DNA of 64,000 nt. Origin: Pseudomonas jessenii (GTDB taxonomy: Bacteria; Pseudomonadota; Gammaproteobacteria; Pseudomonadales; Pseudomonadaceae). The stretch covers positions 372,001 through 436,000 of the forward strand of contig NZ_NIWT01000001.1 in assembly GCF_002236115.1 (NCBI RefSeq), read 5' to 3'. The notes under the pieces are model-generated. The model saw nothing but the letters and a program-made list of their open reading frames with translations. It had not been told where the DNA came from and did no database searches. The first letter of the stretch is position 1. The number at the start of each line of letters is the position of its first letter. A program made the translations under genes and the position numbers. Positions 44,720 through 53,504 of the stretch are shown piece after piece.

Positions 44720-44733
44720 GTGGTATGTACCAC
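44720..44733. promoter_or_regulatory. Palindrome upstream of the kfrA-like gene
   Basis: GTGGTA, TG, TACCAC form a 14-bp palindrome, and a further GTACCA half site lies about 20 bp upstream in the transcription sense. KfrA proteins bind such sites in their own promoters, so this is a candidate autorepression operator. A second inverted pair, ACACGGG and CCCGTGT, brackets the promoter region near 44788-44816. Confidence 0.5.
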
Positions 44734-44862
44734 GTAAATACACATTGTACCATTCAATCAAAAAAGTTAAATGCTGAATGTGATTAACACGGGATATACT
44801 GGTATTACCCCGTGTGAACGAAGTTTCTAGGTATTCCTCGCACTGTTTCCGTACACCAACCC

Positions 44863-45376
44863 TTGTAGGAGCGAGCTTGCTCGCGAAAAACCCGAGAGCG
44901 CCACGGGGCATCTGCCAGCCAGCGTTATCGTTGACGATCATCGCGAGCGAGCTCGCTCCTACAGCGTTTTGTGTTTTTAACGCCAGCGGCCGATGCCCCT
45001 TGTAGGAGCGAGCGTGCTCGCGAAAAACCCGAGAACGCCGCGGGGCACGTGGCAGCCAGCGTTATCGTTGACGACCATCGCGAGCGAGCTCGCTCCTACA
45101 GCGTTTTGTGTTTTTCGCGCCAGCGGCCGATGCCTCTTGTAGGAGCGAGCTTGCTCGCGAAAAACCCGAGAGCGCCGCGGGGCACCTGGCAGCCAGCGTT
45201 ATCGTTGACGATCATCGCGAGCGAGCTCGCTCCTACAGCGTTTTGTGTTTTTCGCGCCAGCGGCCGATGCCTCTTGTAGGAGCGAGCTTGCTCGCGAAAA
45301 ACCCGAGAGCGCCGCGGGGGCACCTGGCAGCCAGCGTTATCGTTGACGACCATCGCGAGCGAGCTCGCTCCTACAG
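44863..45376. repeat. Tandem array of four REP-pair units, 137-bp period
   Basis: Units start at 44863, 45000, 45137 and 45274, a constant period of 137 bp. Each unit opens TTGTAGGAGCGAGC, contains GAAAAACCCGAGAGCGCC, then GCGTTATCGTTGACGA, and closes with the inverted partner CGAGCTCGCTCCTACAG. An unrelated linker (CGTTTTGTG... to CGGCCGATGCC) joins the units and is also repeated. Copies differ by a few substitutions and one added G in the last. The array fills the gap between the kfrA-like gene and the recombinase gene and ends 24 bp before the latter. Confidence 0.95.
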
Positions 45377-45400
45377 TCGGTTAAAACAGGTTCATTTCCT

Positions 45401-46339
45401 ATGAGCGATATGGATTGCTATCTGCAAGCAGCGACTCGCGACAACACCCGTCGCAGCTATCGAGCGGCCATCGAGCACTTCGAAGTCACGTGGGGCGGTT
45501 TTCTGCCGGCAACCGGCGACAGCGTGGCGCGCTACCTGGTGGCCCATGCCGGCGTGTTGTCGATCAACACGCTGAAACTGCGTTTGTCGGCATTGGCGCA
45601 GTGGCACAACAGCCAGGGCTTTGCCGATCCCACCAAGGCGCCGGTGGTGCGCAAAGTTTTCAAGGGCATTCGCGCGCTGCACCCGGCCCAGGAAAAACAG
45701 GCAGAACCCTTGCAGCTTCAGCACCTGGAACAGGTGGTCAGTTGTCTGGAGCAAGAAGTGCAGACCGCCAGGGCCACAGGCGACCGACCGGGTTTGCTGC
45801 GGGCAAGGCGCGACATGGCCCTGATCCTGTTGGGCTTCTGGCGTGGCTTTCGCAGTGATGAGTTGTGCCGGCTTCAGGTGGAACACGTGCAGGCCAGCGC
45901 CGGTTCCGGCATCAGTCTCTATCTGCCGCGTAGCAAGAGTGATCGCGATAACCTTGGCAAGACCTATCAGACACCGGCCTTGCAACGCTTGTGTCCGGTG
46001 CAGGCTTATATCGACTGGATTACCGAGGCGGCTCTGGTGCGTGGGCCGGTGTTCCGTGGCATCGACCGCTGGGGGCATCTGGGCGAGGAGGGCTTGCACG
46101 CCAACAGCGTGATTCCGTTACTGCGTCAGGCGTTGGCGCGAGCAGGTATCGCCGGTGAGCTTTATACCAGTCATTCCTTGCGTCGCGGCTTTGCCACCTG
46201 GGCGCATCAAAGTGGCTGGGATCTGAAGTCGCTGATGAGCTATGTGGGCTGGAAGGACATGAAGTCGGCCATGCGCTACATCGAAGCCAGTCCGTTTCTC
46301 GGCATGGCGCGTATCACGGAAAAGCCCGTGTCACCCTAG
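45401..46339 (+). CDS. Tyrosine site-specific recombinase/integrase
   Basis: The 312-residue protein has a SAM-like N-terminal domain (DNTRRSYRAAIEHFEVTW) and a catalytic domain. The conserved residues are Arg in GFRSDELCRL, His-x-x-Arg in HSLRRGFATWAHQ, a Trp/His-position residue in VGWKDMKS, and the nucleophilic Tyr in AMRYIEAS. It is XerC/D-sized but diverged from the housekeeping recombinases. The ATG at 45401 follows the REP array, with only a weak ribosome binding site. No phage genes, tRNA or obvious att sites adjoin it, so it is more likely a resident recombinase than part of a prophage. Its target is unknown. Confidence 0.88.
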   Translation: MSDMDCYLQAATRDNTRRSYRAAIEHFEVTWGGFLPATGDSVARYLVAHAGVLSINTLKLRLSALAQWHNSQGFADPTKAPVVRKVFKGIRALHPAQEKQAEPLQLQHLEQVVSCLEQEVQTARATGDRPGLLRARRDMALILLGFWRGFRSDELCRLQVEHVQASAGSGISLYLPRSKSDRDNLGKTYQTPALQRLCPVQAYIDWITEAALVRGPVFRGIDRWGHLGEEGLHANSVIPLLRQALARAGIAGELYTSHSLRRGFATWAHQSGWDLKSLMSYVGWKDMKSAMRYIEASPFLGMARITEKPVSP

Positions 46340-46352
46340 ATACCGTTTTCTT

Positions 46353-46375
46353 CTATTAATACAGCTGGCTAATAG
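46353..46375. promoter_or_regulatory. Inverted repeat upstream of ahpC
   Basis: CTATTA and TAATAG are separated by 11 bp, about 100 bp before the ahpC start. The ahpC genes of many bacteria are OxyR-controlled, and the half sites resemble OxyR CTAT/ATAG elements, but the spacing does not fit the four-element consensus. Candidate operator only. Confidence 0.25.
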
Positions 46376-46478
46376 CGAAAGCCAATCAGCAGCATCAGGT
46401 TTGCCAATGAGCCTTCCGTTCGTCGAGTGGGTAAAGTTCTTTCCATCAACTTCTTAACCCCCTGACGGAGAGTCAACG

Positions 46479-47042
46479 ATGCCTATCATCAACAGCCAAG
46501 TTAAACCGTTCAAAGCTGACGCATTCAAAAATGGCGACTTCGTAAAAGTCTCGGACGCAGACCTGAAAGGCAAGTGGTCTGTGGTGTTCTTCTACCCGGC
46601 CGACTTCACCTTCGTCTGCCCGACCGAGCTGGAAGACCTGGCTGACAACTACGACGCGTTCCAGAAACTGGGCGTCGAGATCTACAGCGTTTCCACCGAC
46701 ACCCATTTCGCCCACGCTGCCTGGCACAACACTTCGCCAGCCATCGGCAAGATCCAGTACACCATGATCGGCGACCCGACCCACGCCATCTCCCGCAACT
46801 TCGACGTGCTGATCGAAGAAGCAGGCCTGGCTGACCGTGGCACCTTCGTGATCAACCCTGAAGGCCAGATCAAGATCGTTGAACTCAACGACGGCGGTGT
46901 AGGCCGTGACGCTTCCGAGCTGCTGCGCAAGATCAAGGCTGCCCAGTACGTCGCTGCTCACCCAGGTCAGGTTTGCCCAGCCAAGTGGAAAGAAGGCGAG
47001 GCCACTCTGGCGCCGTCCCTGGACCTGGTCGGCAAGATCTAA
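46479..47042 (+). CDS. ahpC: Alkyl hydroperoxide reductase subunit C (typical 2-Cys peroxiredoxin)
   Basis: The 187-residue peroxiredoxin has the peroxidatic motif DFTFVCPTE (Cys47) and the resolving Cys in [10 protein letters not shown] near the C-terminus. It reduces hydrogen peroxide, organic peroxides and peroxynitrite and is recharged by AhpF, encoded next. A purine-rich GGAGAG site lies before the ATG. A strong terminator follows, so ahpF has at least in part a separate transcript. Confidence 0.97.
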   Translation: MPIINSQVKPFKADAFKNGDFVKVSDADLKGKWSVVFFYPADFTFVCPTELEDLADNYDAFQKLGVEIYSVSTDTHFAHAAWHNTSPAIGKIQYTMIGDPTHAISRNFDVLIEEAGLADRGTFVINPEGQIKIVELNDGGVGRDASELLRKIKAAQYVAAHPGQVCPAKWKEGEATLAPSLDLVGKI

Positions 47043-47103
47043 GTCTGTGATCGCACCATCAGGGCGGAACTCCGCGCCTACTCAGTAAGCTGCACCGCCC
47101 AAT

Positions 47104-47140
47104 AAAAACGCCCGGGCGAGATTCGCTCGGGCGTTTTTTT
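47104..47140 (+). terminator. Intrinsic terminator between ahpC and ahpF
   Basis: ACGCCCGGGCGA pairs with CGCTCGGGCGT around a short GATT loop (one mismatch) and is followed by seven T residues. It limits read-through from the highly expressed ahpC into ahpF. Confidence 0.88.
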
Positions 47141-47181
47141 ATGCCTGCTCTAAATGAATCATTCAAAAGGAAATCGCCCGT

Positions 47182-48744
47182 ATGTTGGACGCCAATCTTA
47201 AAGCCCAGTTGAAATCGTACCTGGAACGGGTCACCCAGCCGATCGAGATCGTTGCATCCCTCGACGACGGTGCGAAATCCCAGGAAATGCTTGAATTGCT
47301 GAAAGACGTTGCCAGTCTTTCCAGCCAGATTACTTTGCTCGACAACGGTGACGATGCACGCAAGCCGTCGTTCTCGATCAATCGCCCGGGTGCCGATATC
47401 AGCCTGCGTTTCGCCGGCATCCCGATGGGCCACGAATTCACGTCTCTGGTGCTGGCCTTGCTGCAAGTCGGCGGCCACCCGTCCAAGGCCAGTGCCGAAG
47501 TGATCGAACAGATCCGCTCGCTCAAAGGCGAGTTCAACTTCGAGACTTACTTCTCGCTGTCCTGCCAGAACTGCCCGGACGTGGTCCAGGCGCTGAACCT
47601 GATGGCGGTACTGAACCCGAACATTCGCCACGTCGCCATCGACGGCGCGCTGTTCCAGGCTGAAGTCGATGAGCGCCAGATCATGGCGGTCCCCAGCATC
47701 TACCTTAACGGTGTGAACTTCGGCCAGGGCCGCATGGGCCTGGAAGAAATCCTCGCCAAGATCGACACCAGCGGCATCGAACGCCAGGCCGAGAAAATCA
47801 GCGCCAAAGAAGCCTTTGACGTGCTGGTGGTCGGCGGTGGACCGGCCGGTGCTTCGGCGGCAATCTACGCGGCCCGAAAAGGCATTCGCACCGGTGTCGC
47901 GGCCGAACGTTTTGGTGGCCAGGTGCTGGACACCATGGCCATTGAGAACTTTATCTCGGTGCAGGAAACCGAAGGCCCGAAACTGGCCGTGGCCCTGGAA
48001 GAACACGTCAAGCAGTACGACGTGGACATCATGAACCTGCAGCGTGCCGACAAACTGGTACCCGGCAAGAATGGCGAGTTGCACCAGATTCACTTCGCCA
48101 GCGGCGCCTCGTTGAAGGCCAGGACCGTGATTCTGGCGACCGGTGCGCGTTGGCGTGAAATGAACGTTCCCGGTGAGCAGCAATACCGCAACAAGGGCGT
48201 GGCGTACTGCCCGCATTGCGACGGTCCGTTGTTCAAGGGCAAGCGCGTGGCGGTGATTGGCGGCGGCAACTCCGGCGTCGAAGCGGCCATCGACCTGGCC
48301 GGTATCGTGTCCCATGTCACGCTACTGGAGTTCGATGTGCAGTTGCGAGCCGATGCGGTATTGCAGCGCAAGTTGCACAGCCTGCCGAACGTCACCGTGA
48401 TCACCAGTGCGCAAACCACTGAGGTCACCGGTGACGGCCAGAAGGTCAACGGCCTGCGCTACAAGGATCGTCAGAGCGACGAATTGCGCAGCGTGGAACT
48501 GGAAGGGATCTTTGTGCAGATCGGTCTGTTGCCCAACACCGATTGGCTCAAAGGCACCATCGAATTGTCGCCCCGTGGCGAGATCATCGTCGACGCTCGC
48601 GGTGAAACGTCGGTGCCGGGTGTGTTCGCTGCCGGTGACGTGACCACGGTGCCGTACAAGCAGATCGTGATCGCAGTGGGCGAGGGCGCCAAGGCTTCCC
48701 TGAGCGCTTTCGATCACTTGATCCGGACCTCGGCTCCGGCATAA
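47182..48744 (+). CDS. ahpF: Alkyl hydroperoxide reductase subunit F
   Basis: The 520-residue flavoprotein has an N-terminal thioredoxin-like pair of domains with SCQNCPD. The TrxR-like body follows: FAD motif [16 protein letters not shown], redox centre [10 protein letters not shown] and NADPH motif [12 protein letters not shown]. It passes electrons from NADH to AhpC. AAAGGAAA precedes the ATG. It is separated from ahpC by a terminator and followed by a REP element. Confidence 0.97.
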   Translation: MLDANLKAQLKSYLERVTQPIEIVASLDDGAKSQEMLELLKDVASLSSQITLLDNGDDARKPSFSINRPGADISLRFAGIPMGHEFTSLVLALLQVGGHPSKASAEVIEQIRSLKGEFNFETYFSLSCQNCPDVVQALNLMAVLNPNIRHVAIDGALFQAEVDERQIMAVPSIYLNGVNFGQGRMGLEEILAKIDTSGIERQAEKISAKEAFDVLVVGGGPAGASAAIYAARKGIRTGVAAERFGGQVLDTMAIENFISVQETEGPKLAVALEEHVKQYDVDIMNLQRADKLVPGKNGELHQIHFASGASLKARTVILATGARWREMNVPGEQQYRNKGVAYCPHCDGPLFKGKRVAVIGGGNSGVEAAIDLAGIVSHVTLLEFDVQLRADAVLQRKLHSLPNVTVITSAQTTEVTGDGQKVNGLRYKDRQSDELRSVELEGIFVQIGLLPNTDWLKGTIELSPRGEIIVDARGETSVPGVFAAGDVTTVPYKQIVIAVGEGAKASLSAFDHLIRTSAPA

Positions 48745-48768
48745 ATCGGACGCTGAAAACAAAAAACC

Positions 48769-48866
48769 TTGTAGGAACCCGCTCGCGATGGTCGTCAACG
48801 ATAACGCTGGTTGGCAGGTACCCCGCGGCGTTCTCGGGTTTTTCGCGAGCAAGCTCGCTCCTACAA
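48769..48866. repeat. REP pair, inverted copy of the 137-bp array unit
   Basis: It begins TTGTAGGAACCCGC and ends GAGCAAGCTCGCTCCTACAA. The inner part has GTCGTCAACGATAACGCTGG and GGCGTTCTCGGGTTTTTCG, the reverse complement of the array units at 44863-45376. It lies downstream of ahpF. Confidence 0.9.
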
Positions 48867-48889
48867 AGGGGTATCGGCGCCGGCTCTGA

Positions 48890-48929
48890 AAACACAAAAC
48901 CCCATGATTGATCATGGGGTTTTGTGTTT
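48890..48929. terminator. Bidirectional intrinsic terminator between ahpF and gloA
   Basis: A 19-pair perfect stem (AAACACAAAACCCCATGAT against its complement) closes on a two-base loop, with A/T-rich arms on both sides. It serves the convergent ends of ahpF and gloA. Confidence 0.9.
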
Positions 48930-48962
48930 CACACATTCCAAATGTGGGATTTGTTGTGCGGG

Positions 48963-49484
48963 TTACAGCGGTGCTGGCTGAATGATCTCGACCCAATAGG
49001 CGTCCGGATCCTTGATGAACGCCAGGCTCTTCATGCGGCCATCGCTCAAGCGTTTCTGGAAATCGCAGCCCAGTGCTTCAAAGCGCTCGCAGGCGGCGAC
49101 GATGTCCGGCACCGAGATGCAGATGTGGCCAAAACCGCGCGGGTCGGTGTTGCCATTGTGGTAGGCGAAATCCGCATCGTTCTCGGTGCCGTGGTTGTGG
49201 GTCAGCTCCAGGATGCCTGGGATCGATTTCATCCACTCGGTGCGCGCGGCGGCGTCGGCCGGGATCTGGTTCTTGTCCACCAGCGCCAGGAAATACAGGC
49301 TGAACTCGGCTTCCGGGAAATCGCGTTTTTCCACCAGGGTAAAACCCAGGATGCGTGTGTAGAAATCCAGGGACTTGGTGATGTCCTTGACCCGCAGCAT
49401 GGTGTGGTTGAAGACAAATTTCTGTGTAGCGGCGTCCGGTTGGGCGGTGACGCCGGGGAAGGTGTTCAATTCGTGCAGGCTCAT
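48963..49484 (-). CDS. gloA: Lactoylglutathione lyase (glyoxalase I)
   Basis: The 173-residue metalloenzyme belongs to the longer, eukaryote-like GloA class. It has [24 protein letters not shown] at the N-terminal metal-ligand region, [21 protein letters not shown] and DPDAYWVEI with the remaining ligands. It converts the methylglyoxal-glutathione hemithioacetal to S-lactoylglutathione. The size suggests the Zn-dependent type found in pseudomonads. The gene is monocistronic, bounded by a terminator at its 3' end. Confidence 0.95.
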   Translation of the reverse strand: MSLHELNTFPGVTAQPDAATQKFVFNHTMLRVKDITKSLDFYTRILGFTLVEKRDFPEAEFSLYFLALVDKNQIPADAAARTEWMKSIPGILELTHNHGTENDADFAYHNGNTDPRGFGHICISVPDIVAACERFEALGCDFQKRLSDGRMKSLAFIKDPDAYWVEIIQPAPL

Positions 49485-49628
49485 GGGCCCTCCGGAAAAT
49501 ATGTGGGCTAACGAATGGAGACAATGATACGCAAGGGTTCGGACATCACCAAACCCAAACAGTCGGCTATTGCCTGACAGCCGGCCTGGGCCCAGACTTT
49601 ACGGCTTGAACCTTGAGTGCCCATTGCA

Positions 49629-50147
49629 ATGATTCGATTCCGTAACGTGCTGTTCATCCTGCTAAGCGTGCTTTCGCTGGCTGGCGCTGCTCGCGCCGAT
49701 GCGCCAGTGGTGACCTGGCCGCAAGGCTGGCAGGTCGAAGACGTGCCTGAATCGGCGTCAGGGGTCAGTCGCCAGCGGGCGGTGAAAAATGATCAGGATG
49801 GATCGCCGCTCATGGTGATGGAACTGACCATGAGCCCGGTGCAAAGCGATCACCAGGTAAACCTCGAAGGCGTACTGCTGGAGATGCGCAAGTCGGTTCA
49901 AAAAGACTTCTTTCAGGGCGGATATCAAAGTGTCTGCACGCGCATTCATTCGACTACGTTGAGTCGATTGGCCGCGCTGGAAACAACCTGCACCATCACG
50001 CAAAACGGCAGGCATGTGCTTTCTCAAACATTGGTGGCCGCGGTGGATGCCGATAAGGCCTATGTTCTTTCCTACGCAGGGCAGGCCGAGGCTTATAAGG
50101 CGAGCCAGGATGAAATAGACGCTGCCCGTAACAGCTTGAAACTTTAG
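49629..50147 (+). CDS. Exported protein, DUF4946-like
   Basis: The 172-residue protein has a Sec signal peptide (MIRFRNVLFILLSVLSLAGAARA) and a mature domain opening APVVTWPQGWQVEDVP. This resembles the Pseudomonas DUF4946 family of periplasmic proteins. Two Cys (SVCTRI and ETTCTI) may form a disulfide. Function is unknown. The exact start is uncertain: a GTG four codons upstream is possible and neither has a good ribosome binding site. It stands alone between gloA and a leftward mvaT-family gene. Confidence 0.7.
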   Translation: MIRFRNVLFILLSVLSLAGAARADAPVVTWPQGWQVEDVPESASGVSRQRAVKNDQDGSPLMVMELTMSPVQSDHQVNLEGVLLEMRKSVQKDFFQGGYQSVCTRIHSTTLSRLAALETTCTITQNGRHVLSQTLVAAVDADKAYVLSYAGQAEAYKASQDEIDAARNSLKL

Positions 50148-50267
50148 TAAGCGGCAGTGCTTTTTCGATGCATGAAAAATATTTTAGATATCCAAATGGA
50201 TTAAGCACAAAGTTGATGGCAGTTAGTAATTGTCGGGTGCCGGCCCCGGGCATTTAGATAGCCCATG

Positions 50268-50296
50268 AAAAAGCCCTGCATAAGCAGGGCTTTTTT
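50268..50296. terminator. Bidirectional intrinsic terminator
   Basis: AAAAAGCCCTGC pairs with GCAGGGCTTTTT around ATAA and is flanked by A and T runs on both sides. It ends the leftward mvaT-family transcript. Confidence 0.88.
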
Positions 50297-50309
50297 GTCT
50301 CCGCGAGAG

Positions 50310-50675
50310 TTAGCCGCGCAACCAGGAATCAACGGTGGCTGCACCGTACTGTTCTTTCCAGGCTTTCAGGCCGCGGTGGTTGCCGCCCTTGGTTTCAATC
50401 AGCTCGCCGGTGTGCGGGTTCTGATAAACCTTGACCACACGGGCGCGGCGGGTTTTAGGGGCGGCTGCCTGCAGCAGGCCGGATTTTGCCGGGTTAGGAT
50501 CGAGAATGGCGATGATGTCGCGCAGGCTCTTGCCATAGGTTTTCATCAAGCCCTGGAGCTTCTCTTCGAATTCGATTTCTTTCTTGAGCCCGGCATCGTT
50601 CTTCAGGGATTCCAACTGCTTGAGCTGTTCTTGAAGGGCCTTTTCGGCTGCACGAAATTCAGCGAGTCTGGACAA
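50310..50675 (-). CDS. MvaT-family (H-NS-like) xenogeneic silencer
   Basis: The 121-residue protein has the N-terminal coiled-coil oligomerisation region SRLAEFRAAEKALQEQLKQLE. The MvaT linker and AT-hook-like binding domain follow: GKSLRDIIAILDP and VVKVYQNPHTGELIETKGGNHRGLKAWKEQYG. Such proteins bind AT-rich foreign DNA and silence it. The natural start is a TTG at 50675 with GGAG eight bases before it, since the frame upstream of it is not family-like. The LKNDAGLKKEIEFEEKLQ stretch looks closer to MvaV than to MvaT, but I cannot decide. The long AT-rich region upstream suits autoregulation. Confidence 0.92.
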   Translation of the reverse strand: MSRLAEFRAAEKALQEQLKQLESLKNDAGLKKEIEFEEKLQGLMKTYGKSLRDIIAILDPNPAKSGLLQAAAPKTRRARVVKVYQNPHTGELIETKGGNHRGLKAWKEQYGAATVDSWLRG

Positions 50676-50909
50676 TATCTTTACTCCAATAGTGTGTTTG
50701 GTTGATGCCAACCGCAAACAAAGCTATAAGCCAAGAGCCTTGAAGCGACTCGGTGATAGTGGCTCACCTGCCAATTTAGCGCAGGCATCAAAAATTGTAG
50801 TAGTTAATTGGCCAAGAGTAAATCCTGTCTTTTTCTTCATGTAACGTCAGAAGTGTTTTGATTCAAATTGGCGCGGGTAATCGTTTGTTTTGGCGATTGA
50901 ATTCGCGAG

Positions 50910-52442
50910 TTAATGGTCGCTTAATGCACTAATGAATTCCGCGCCGGGCATGGGTTTGCCGAACAGATAACCTTGCAGGAAGTTGACCTGGTGAACGCTC
51001 AGGTAATCACTCTGTTCGCGGGTTTCGACACCTTCGGCCACCAGGGCAAGGTCGAGTTTGACCGCCAGTTCGATGATGCTGTCGAGGATGTGGCTCGACA
51101 GTGTGTCGACGCCGATCATGGCGACAAAACTCTGGTCGATTTTCAGAAAATCGACATTGAACTGCCGCAGGTAGCCAAGGCTTGAGTGGCCGGTGCCGAA
51201 GTCGTCGATGGCGATTTTCACGCCCAGTTCGCGAAGTTGTTCGAACAGTTGCAGGGTGATGGCCGTGGGCTCGATCAATTCACGTTCGGTCAGTTCCAGT
51301 ACCAGATGGATCGAGCCTGGCTCGAACGCATCGAGAAACTCGCGGCAATCCTTGACCAGTTCCAGGTCCTGGCAATGGCTGGCGGTGATGTTGATGCCAA
51401 TGTGAAACGGCTTGTTGAAGCTGGCCGATTGCGGTGCGAGCAGGGCGGCGGTTTGTCGCATCAGTGAGCGGGTCATCGGCACGATCAGCCCGGAGTGCTC
51501 TGCAAACGGAATGAACAGATCCGGACGCACCAGGCCTTCCTTTGGATGTTGCCAGCGCATCAGCACTTCAGCGCCGGACCAGCTTTTGCTGTCGCCATGC
51601 ACCACGGGCTGGAAATACGGAATGAACTCTGAAGCTTCCAGTGCCCGCTGCATTTCCTGGGTAGGTGCCGAGGAACGCTTTTGCAGGACGTGACCAATAG
51701 CCCCGGCAATCACACCGAAGAAAATCAGCAGACTGAGCAGCGGCGGATATTCGCTGCGTATGTATCGCCAGGTTTCGCCTTTGGGAAAACCGGCTTCCAC
51801 GGCAAAAGCATAGCGCCCGGAGGTCAAGTGACTTTGCGCAACGGGCAGGTCAGGCGCAGTGCCGGTATGAACCTTGCCATCGGCGGATATCCAGTCCGGG
51901 CCAACTTGCAGCACCAGCAAGGTATTGCCACCGATCAGGCGCAGGGTATTAATCAAGTGATAACCATCGAGGGTCGACAGTGCGCCTTTGTTTCCTTCGC
52001 TCAGCCGGTACACCAGCACGGCGGTGTTGGGCGTTACCGGATTGCCGCTCAAGAGCCATAAGGCGCCCTGGGTGTAGTCACCGGGGTTGACCTTCTCCTG
52101 GTAGTCGCCAAACAGAGAGCTGCAATAGAGGTTGTTGTCCCACACCAGATTGGTCGAACGCACGAAGGGGCGGCGAGTGACCTGCTCGCGCAGCGCCAGT
52201 GTGACTTCACCGCAACTTTGGCCTGCCAGCGGCAGCAATTCACGAGCAGCCTGGGCGTTGTTGTCGAGCATCAGGTCGAACTGACGAATCGCTTCTTCGG
52301 CGGTTTGTTCGGCGTCTTGTTTGAGCGCACGCCCGGCTTGCATGTAAAGAATGGCGGCCCCCAGCAGCACCGGGAGCAAGCCACTGATCAGAGTGACGGC
52401 AATTCTTGTGCTGCGACTGCGGGTTTTGGCTTTCAGCGGCAT
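50910..52442 (-). CDS. Cyclic-di-GMP phosphodiesterase, CSS-motif sensor plus EAL domain
   Basis: The 510-residue membrane protein has a transmembrane helix (about 13-35). A periplasmic sensor contains the CSS motif (YCSSLFG, Cys107 to Ser109). A second helix (about 233-255) and a C-terminal EAL domain follow. The EAL motif is AEVLMRW, with the metal-binding Glu kept. Other catalytic parts are ELTERE, IDDFGTGHSSL, DFLKIDQSFV, AEGVET and QGYLFGKPM, so it should be active. CSS proteins are thought to respond to periplasmic thiol redox state. It lowers c-di-GMP and so may favour dispersal. Confidence 0.93.
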   Translation of the reverse strand: MPLKAKTRSRSTRIAVTLISGLLPVLLGAAILYMQAGRALKQDAEQTAEEAIRQFDLMLDNNAQAARELLPLAGQSCGEVTLALREQVTRRPFVRSTNLVWDNNLYCSSLFGDYQEKVNPGDYTQGALWLLSGNPVTPNTAVLVYRLSEGNKGALSTLDGYHLINTLRLIGGNTLLVLQVGPDWISADGKVHTGTAPDLPVAQSHLTSGRYAFAVEAGFPKGETWRYIRSEYPPLLSLLIFFGVIAGAIGHVLQKRSSAPTQEMQRALEASEFIPYFQPVVHGDSKSWSGAEVLMRWQHPKEGLVRPDLFIPFAEHSGLIVPMTRSLMRQTAALLAPQSASFNKPFHIGINITASHCQDLELVKDCREFLDAFEPGSIHLVLELTERELIEPTAITLQLFEQLRELGVKIAIDDFGTGHSSLGYLRQFNVDFLKIDQSFVAMIGVDTLSSHILDSIIELAVKLDLALVAEGVETREQSDYLSVHQVNFLQGYLFGKPMPGAEFISALSDH

Positions 52443-52554
52443 TCGCGAGTCCTGTCACGAAGATGTAAGGCTCTCAATTGATGGCGGGGTAAAACGCCTC
52501 CCATGAAGAGTTCGGGTATGGGCCATGATAGTTGGCCGTTGGCGGTTATGCCGC

Positions 52555-53427
52555 TCAACGCAAATCAAGGCTTTCGGCCAGCCTGATAAAGGCCAACGTC
52601 GCGGGTGATGCCTGGCGTCGATCGAGCACCGCCAGGCCGACCTGCCGCAACACCGCCGGCGACAGCGGTTTTTTCACGCAGCGGCGGTCAATCTGATTAG
52701 GCAATGAACCTTCGGCAACCACCGTCACCCCGTCGCCACGAGCGACGACATCCAGGGTGCTGATCAACTGCGAGCAGCGATAACGGATATTGGGCGTCAG
52801 TCGGGCCACTGTGAACAGACGTGAAACCAGCTCCGAAGAACCGGCCTCGGTCAGCACGAACGGGAAGTCGCACAGATCCTTCAGGCTCAGGCTGTCGTGA
52901 ACCGCCAGCGGATGGTCGGCGGGCAGCAGCGCGACCATCTGGTCTTCGATCAGCGCGACCGTATCGAAACGCTCCTCGGGCAATACCACAAAGCCAATGT
53001 CGATCCGCCGTTCCTCCAGCCACTGGAGTACCTGACGGTCGGGGCCTTCGTCGATATGCACCTCGATGCCGGGATGGGCGGCGCGGTACTGCTGCAGAAT
53101 CAACGGCAGCAATTTGATCGATGAAGTCGGGCCGAAGGAGCCGATTCGCAGCGTGCCGCGTTTCATGCCCCTGGCATCGGCCGCTTCCTGGCGCAGGGTG
53201 TTGGCCAGGCCGAGCATCGCCCGGGCGCGCAGCAACAACTGCTGGCCAATGTCGCTCAGTTCGACCTGGGTTTGATGCCGGCGCAGCAGTTCGACACCCA
53301 ACTCCAACTCCAGGGACTTCAAGGCATGGGACACCGCCGATTGGGAAATACCCAGGCGATTGGCCGCTGCCGTGAAGCCGTGGAGTTCGGCCACGAGGGA
53401 GAAAATCTCCAGTTGAGTGAGGGTCAT
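52555..53427 (-). CDS. LysR-family transcriptional regulator
   Basis: The 290-residue regulator has the N-terminal winged helix-turn-helix TLTQLEIFSLVAELHGFTAAANRLGISQSAVSHALKSLE, given here in part as FTAAANRLGISQSAVSHAL. A periplasmic-binding-like effector domain follows. It diverges from an EamA-family transporter gene with 77 bp between the starts, the classic LysR arrangement, and probably activates that gene. The effector is unknown. Confidence 0.92.
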   Translation of the reverse strand: MTLTQLEIFSLVAELHGFTAAANRLGISQSAVSHALKSLELELGVELLRRHQTQVELSDIGQQLLLRARAMLGLANTLRQEAADARGMKRGTLRIGSFGPTSSIKLLPLILQQYRAAHPGIEVHIDEGPDRQVLQWLEERRIDIGFVVLPEERFDTVALIEDQMVALLPADHPLAVHDSLSLKDLCDFPFVLTEAGSSELVSRLFTVARLTPNIRYRCSQLISTLDVVARGDGVTVVAEGSLPNQIDRRCVKKPLSPAVLRQVGLAVLDRRQASPATLAFIRLAESLDLR

Positions 53428-53504
53428 GAGTGTTTGCTCATTTTACGATGACTGGGTATTAACCGAATGATACGGCATCTCTCCGACATCCGGTCCTGGA
53501 ATCT

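Noticed and set aside
44678..45404. Frames running through the 137-bp REP array
   Set aside because: They translate the repeat units (SELAREKP-type repeats) and overlap palindromes; these are not genes.
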